Assembly (NCBI GenBank): GCA_016870425.1
Contig: VGBQ01000123.1
Coordinates: 1-7,872 of the forward strand
DNA from: Actinomycetota bacterium
GTDB lineage: Bacteria; Actinomycetota; Actinomycetes; S36-B12
DNA length: 7,872 bases
Reading direction: 5' to 3'
Part shown: one piece after another, positions 6,690 to 7,872 of the stretch
Layout of the letters: each line of letters opens with the position of its first letter
How positions within the stretch are numbered: the stretch's first letter is position 1
Program-made: the position numbers and the translations under genes
The notes under the pieces: model-generated
Told to the model about the DNA's origin: nothing
What the model saw: only the letters and a program-made list of their open reading frames with translations
Database searches by the model: none

Positions 6690-6695
6690 CGGGTC

Positions 6696-7817
6696 GTGAC
6701 CTTCGAGCGACCGCCGCGCACGAGTGCGAAGTGGCGGGCATACCCGCAGGACGTCCTGCCGCTGTGGGTCGCCGAGATGGACTTCCCGCTCGCCGAGCCC
6801 ATCGCGGCCGCCCTGCACGATGCCATCGACCGGTCCGACACGGGCTATCGCTGGGCCGGTGACCTCCCGCAGGCGCTGTCGGACTTCAGCGGGCGTCGCC
6901 TGGGCTGGGCACCTGACCCGGCGCGGATCATGCTGCTGGGCGACGTCCTCGTCGGGCTCGCCGAGACTGTACGTCGCCTCACCACCGGCGCGGTGGTCAT
7001 CACCCCTCCCGTATACCCGCCCTTCTTCCACGTCGCGACCACCATCGTCGGGCGCGACCTCGTCGAGGTGCCGCTTGCCCCGGGAAAGGGGCTCGATCTC
7101 GAGGGGCTCGGGGAGGCCTTCGCACCCCCCGAGGTGACCTCCTTCCTCCTGTGCAATCCGCATAACCCCACGGGGGAGATCTGGACGCGCGAGCAACTGG
7201 TGGAGATCGCGGCACTCGCTCGACGCCATGACGTGCTCGTCATCTCCGACGAGATCTGGGCCCCGCTGACGATGCCGGGGCGCGCGATGACGCCCTACCT
7301 CAGCCTGGGAGAGGAACTCACCGGGCCCGATGTCGCCCTCGTTGCTGCGTCCAAGGCCTTCAACCTCGCCGGCCTCAAGGCCGCGCAGGTCGTCGCCGGA
7401 TCGGACGAGACCATCAAGCGCCTCACGGAGCGGATGCCCATCGAGGTGACCTACTCCGCTGGACATCTGGGCGTCATCGCGTCACTCGCCGCCTACCGTG
7501 ACGGTGGCGCGTGGTTGGACGCCACGCGCGAGCAGATTGAGGCCAATGCACACCTCCTCTCGGCCCTGCTCGCCGAGCACCTGCCCGCCGTCGGGTACGT
7601 CCCGGGGGAGTCCACCTACCTCGCCTGGCTCGATTGCCGGGGGCTCCGTCTGGGCGATGATCCCGCCGCCGCCTTCTTGGAGCGGGGGCGCGTGGCCCTC
7701 AACCCGGGTGCGGACTTCGGTGCAGCCTGGGCGGGCTACGTCCGACTGAATCTCGCGACGACGCCCGACATCATCACCGAGGCTGTCCGTCGGATGAGCG
7801 TGGCGACGACGGCGTGA
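6696..7817 (+). CDS. PLP-dependent C-S lyase, PatB/MalY family (class I/II aminotransferase fold)
   Basis: A 373-aa fold-type I PLP enzyme. Visible landmarks are SAKW near residue 10, LWVAEMDFP at 23-31 (a hallmark of the MalY/PatB branch), NPHNPTG at 154-160, Asp185 in SDEIW (expected to bind the PLP pyridine nitrogen), SKAFNLAGLK at 219-228 with Schiff-base Lys220, and Arg350 in YVRLNLA (expected substrate carboxylate ligand). Members such as MalY, PatB and corynebacterial AecD cleave C-S bonds of cystathionine, cysteine or cysteine S-conjugates to pyruvate, ammonia and a thiol or sulfide. An aminotransferase role cannot be excluded from sequence alone. GTG at 6696 is the only start consistent with the conserved N-terminus and leaves a 9-bp gap after the upstream gene. 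Placement next to a sulfane-sulfur protein supports sulfur metabolism. The TGA stop overlaps the GTG of the next gene (GTGA). Confidence 0.88.
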   Translation: MTFERPPRTSAKWRAYPQDVLPLWVAEMDFPLAEPIAAALHDAIDRSDTGYRWAGDLPQALSDFSGRRLGWAPDPARIMLLGDVLVGLAETVRRLTTGAVVITPPVYPPFFHVATTIVGRDLVEVPLAPGKGLDLEGLGEAFAPPEVTSFLLCNPHNPTGEIWTREQLVEIAALARRHDVLVISDEIWAPLTMPGRAMTPYLSLGEELTGPDVALVAASKAFNLAGLKAAQVVAGSDETIKRLTERMPIEVTYSAGHLGVIASLAAYRDGGAWLDATREQIEANAHLLSALLAEHLPAVGYVPGESTYLAWLDCRGLRLGDDPAAAFLERGRVALNPGADFGAAWAGYVRLNLATTPDIITEAVRRMSVATTA

Positions 7818-7872
7818 CGCCGCTGCAGCGGTCCCGTGCCGGGGCCACGGCCTTCTTTGCCATCAACGGCAT
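7814..7872 (+). CDS. Probable MFS transporter, N-terminal fragment
   Basis: GTG at 7814 overlaps the lyase stop by 4 nt (GTGA), and the frame stays open to the right edge. The 19 visible residues, with ATAFFAING after a short basic start, resemble the first transmembrane helix of Major Facilitator Superfamily permeases of the type with an AxxFFxNG opening. The overlap implies translational coupling to the lyase. The substrate and even the family are uncertain with so few residues. Confidence 0.55.
   Translation, partial: MTPLQRSRAGATAFFAING

Noticed and set aside
5091..7466. Long - strand frames antisense to the MBL/rhodanese and lyase genes (325 aa at 5091-6068, 399 aa at 6267-7466)
   Set aside because: No family motifs are visible, and both run across well-supported genes and their boundaries. 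They are codon-position artefacts of high GC.

Overview
The window is GC-rich, gene-dense bacterial DNA. Actinobacterial traits point to Actinomycetota, though I cannot place it to genus: frequent GTG starts, -10-like TANNNT hexamers placed exactly where a leaderless transcript would need them, an actinobacterial-style HrpA, and a metallo-beta-lactamase/rhodanese fusion of a type I recall mainly from that phylum.

Layout, left to right. (1) The last 65 codons of a short-chain dehydrogenase (SDR) run off the left edge on the + strand. (2) A convergent intergenic gap carries a near-perfect 15-bp inverted repeat. (3) A full-length DEAH-box RNA helicase, HrpA (1224 aa), lies on the - strand. (4) A gap of about 350 bp between the divergent hrpA and hydrolase starts contains two hairpins and no convincing gene. 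(5) A + strand series follows: a membrane-anchored SGNH/GDSL hydrolase, an MBL-fold/double-rhodanese protein, a PatB/MalY-type PLP-dependent C-S lyase, and the first codons of a probable MFS transporter whose GTG overlaps the lyase stop codon.

The most interesting part is the sulfur-related module at 5160-7872. The MBL/rhodanese gene resembles the persulfide-handling CstB/ETHE1-type proteins. A G-tract palindrome (ATACCCC-TG-GGGGTAT) sits between its candidate -35 and -10 elements. That palindrome resembles operators of the CsoR/CstR/RcnR repressor family, and CstR controls exactly this type of gene in response to persulfides. A second, perfect 12-bp palindrome (GGTGGTACCACC) lies at the predicted transcription start. 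The MBL domain appears to lack the Asp of the usual 2-His-1-Asp iron site, and the first of its two rhodanese domains lacks a catalytic Cys. The protein may therefore work as a sulfur carrier or transferase rather than a standard persulfide dioxygenase. The next gene encodes a C-S lyase that would release sulfide or persulfide from sulfur amino acids. No repressor gene is in the window, so the regulatory model is an inference.

The helicase and the SDR look like ordinary chromosomal genes. I see no mobile element, tRNA, rRNA or CRISPR array.
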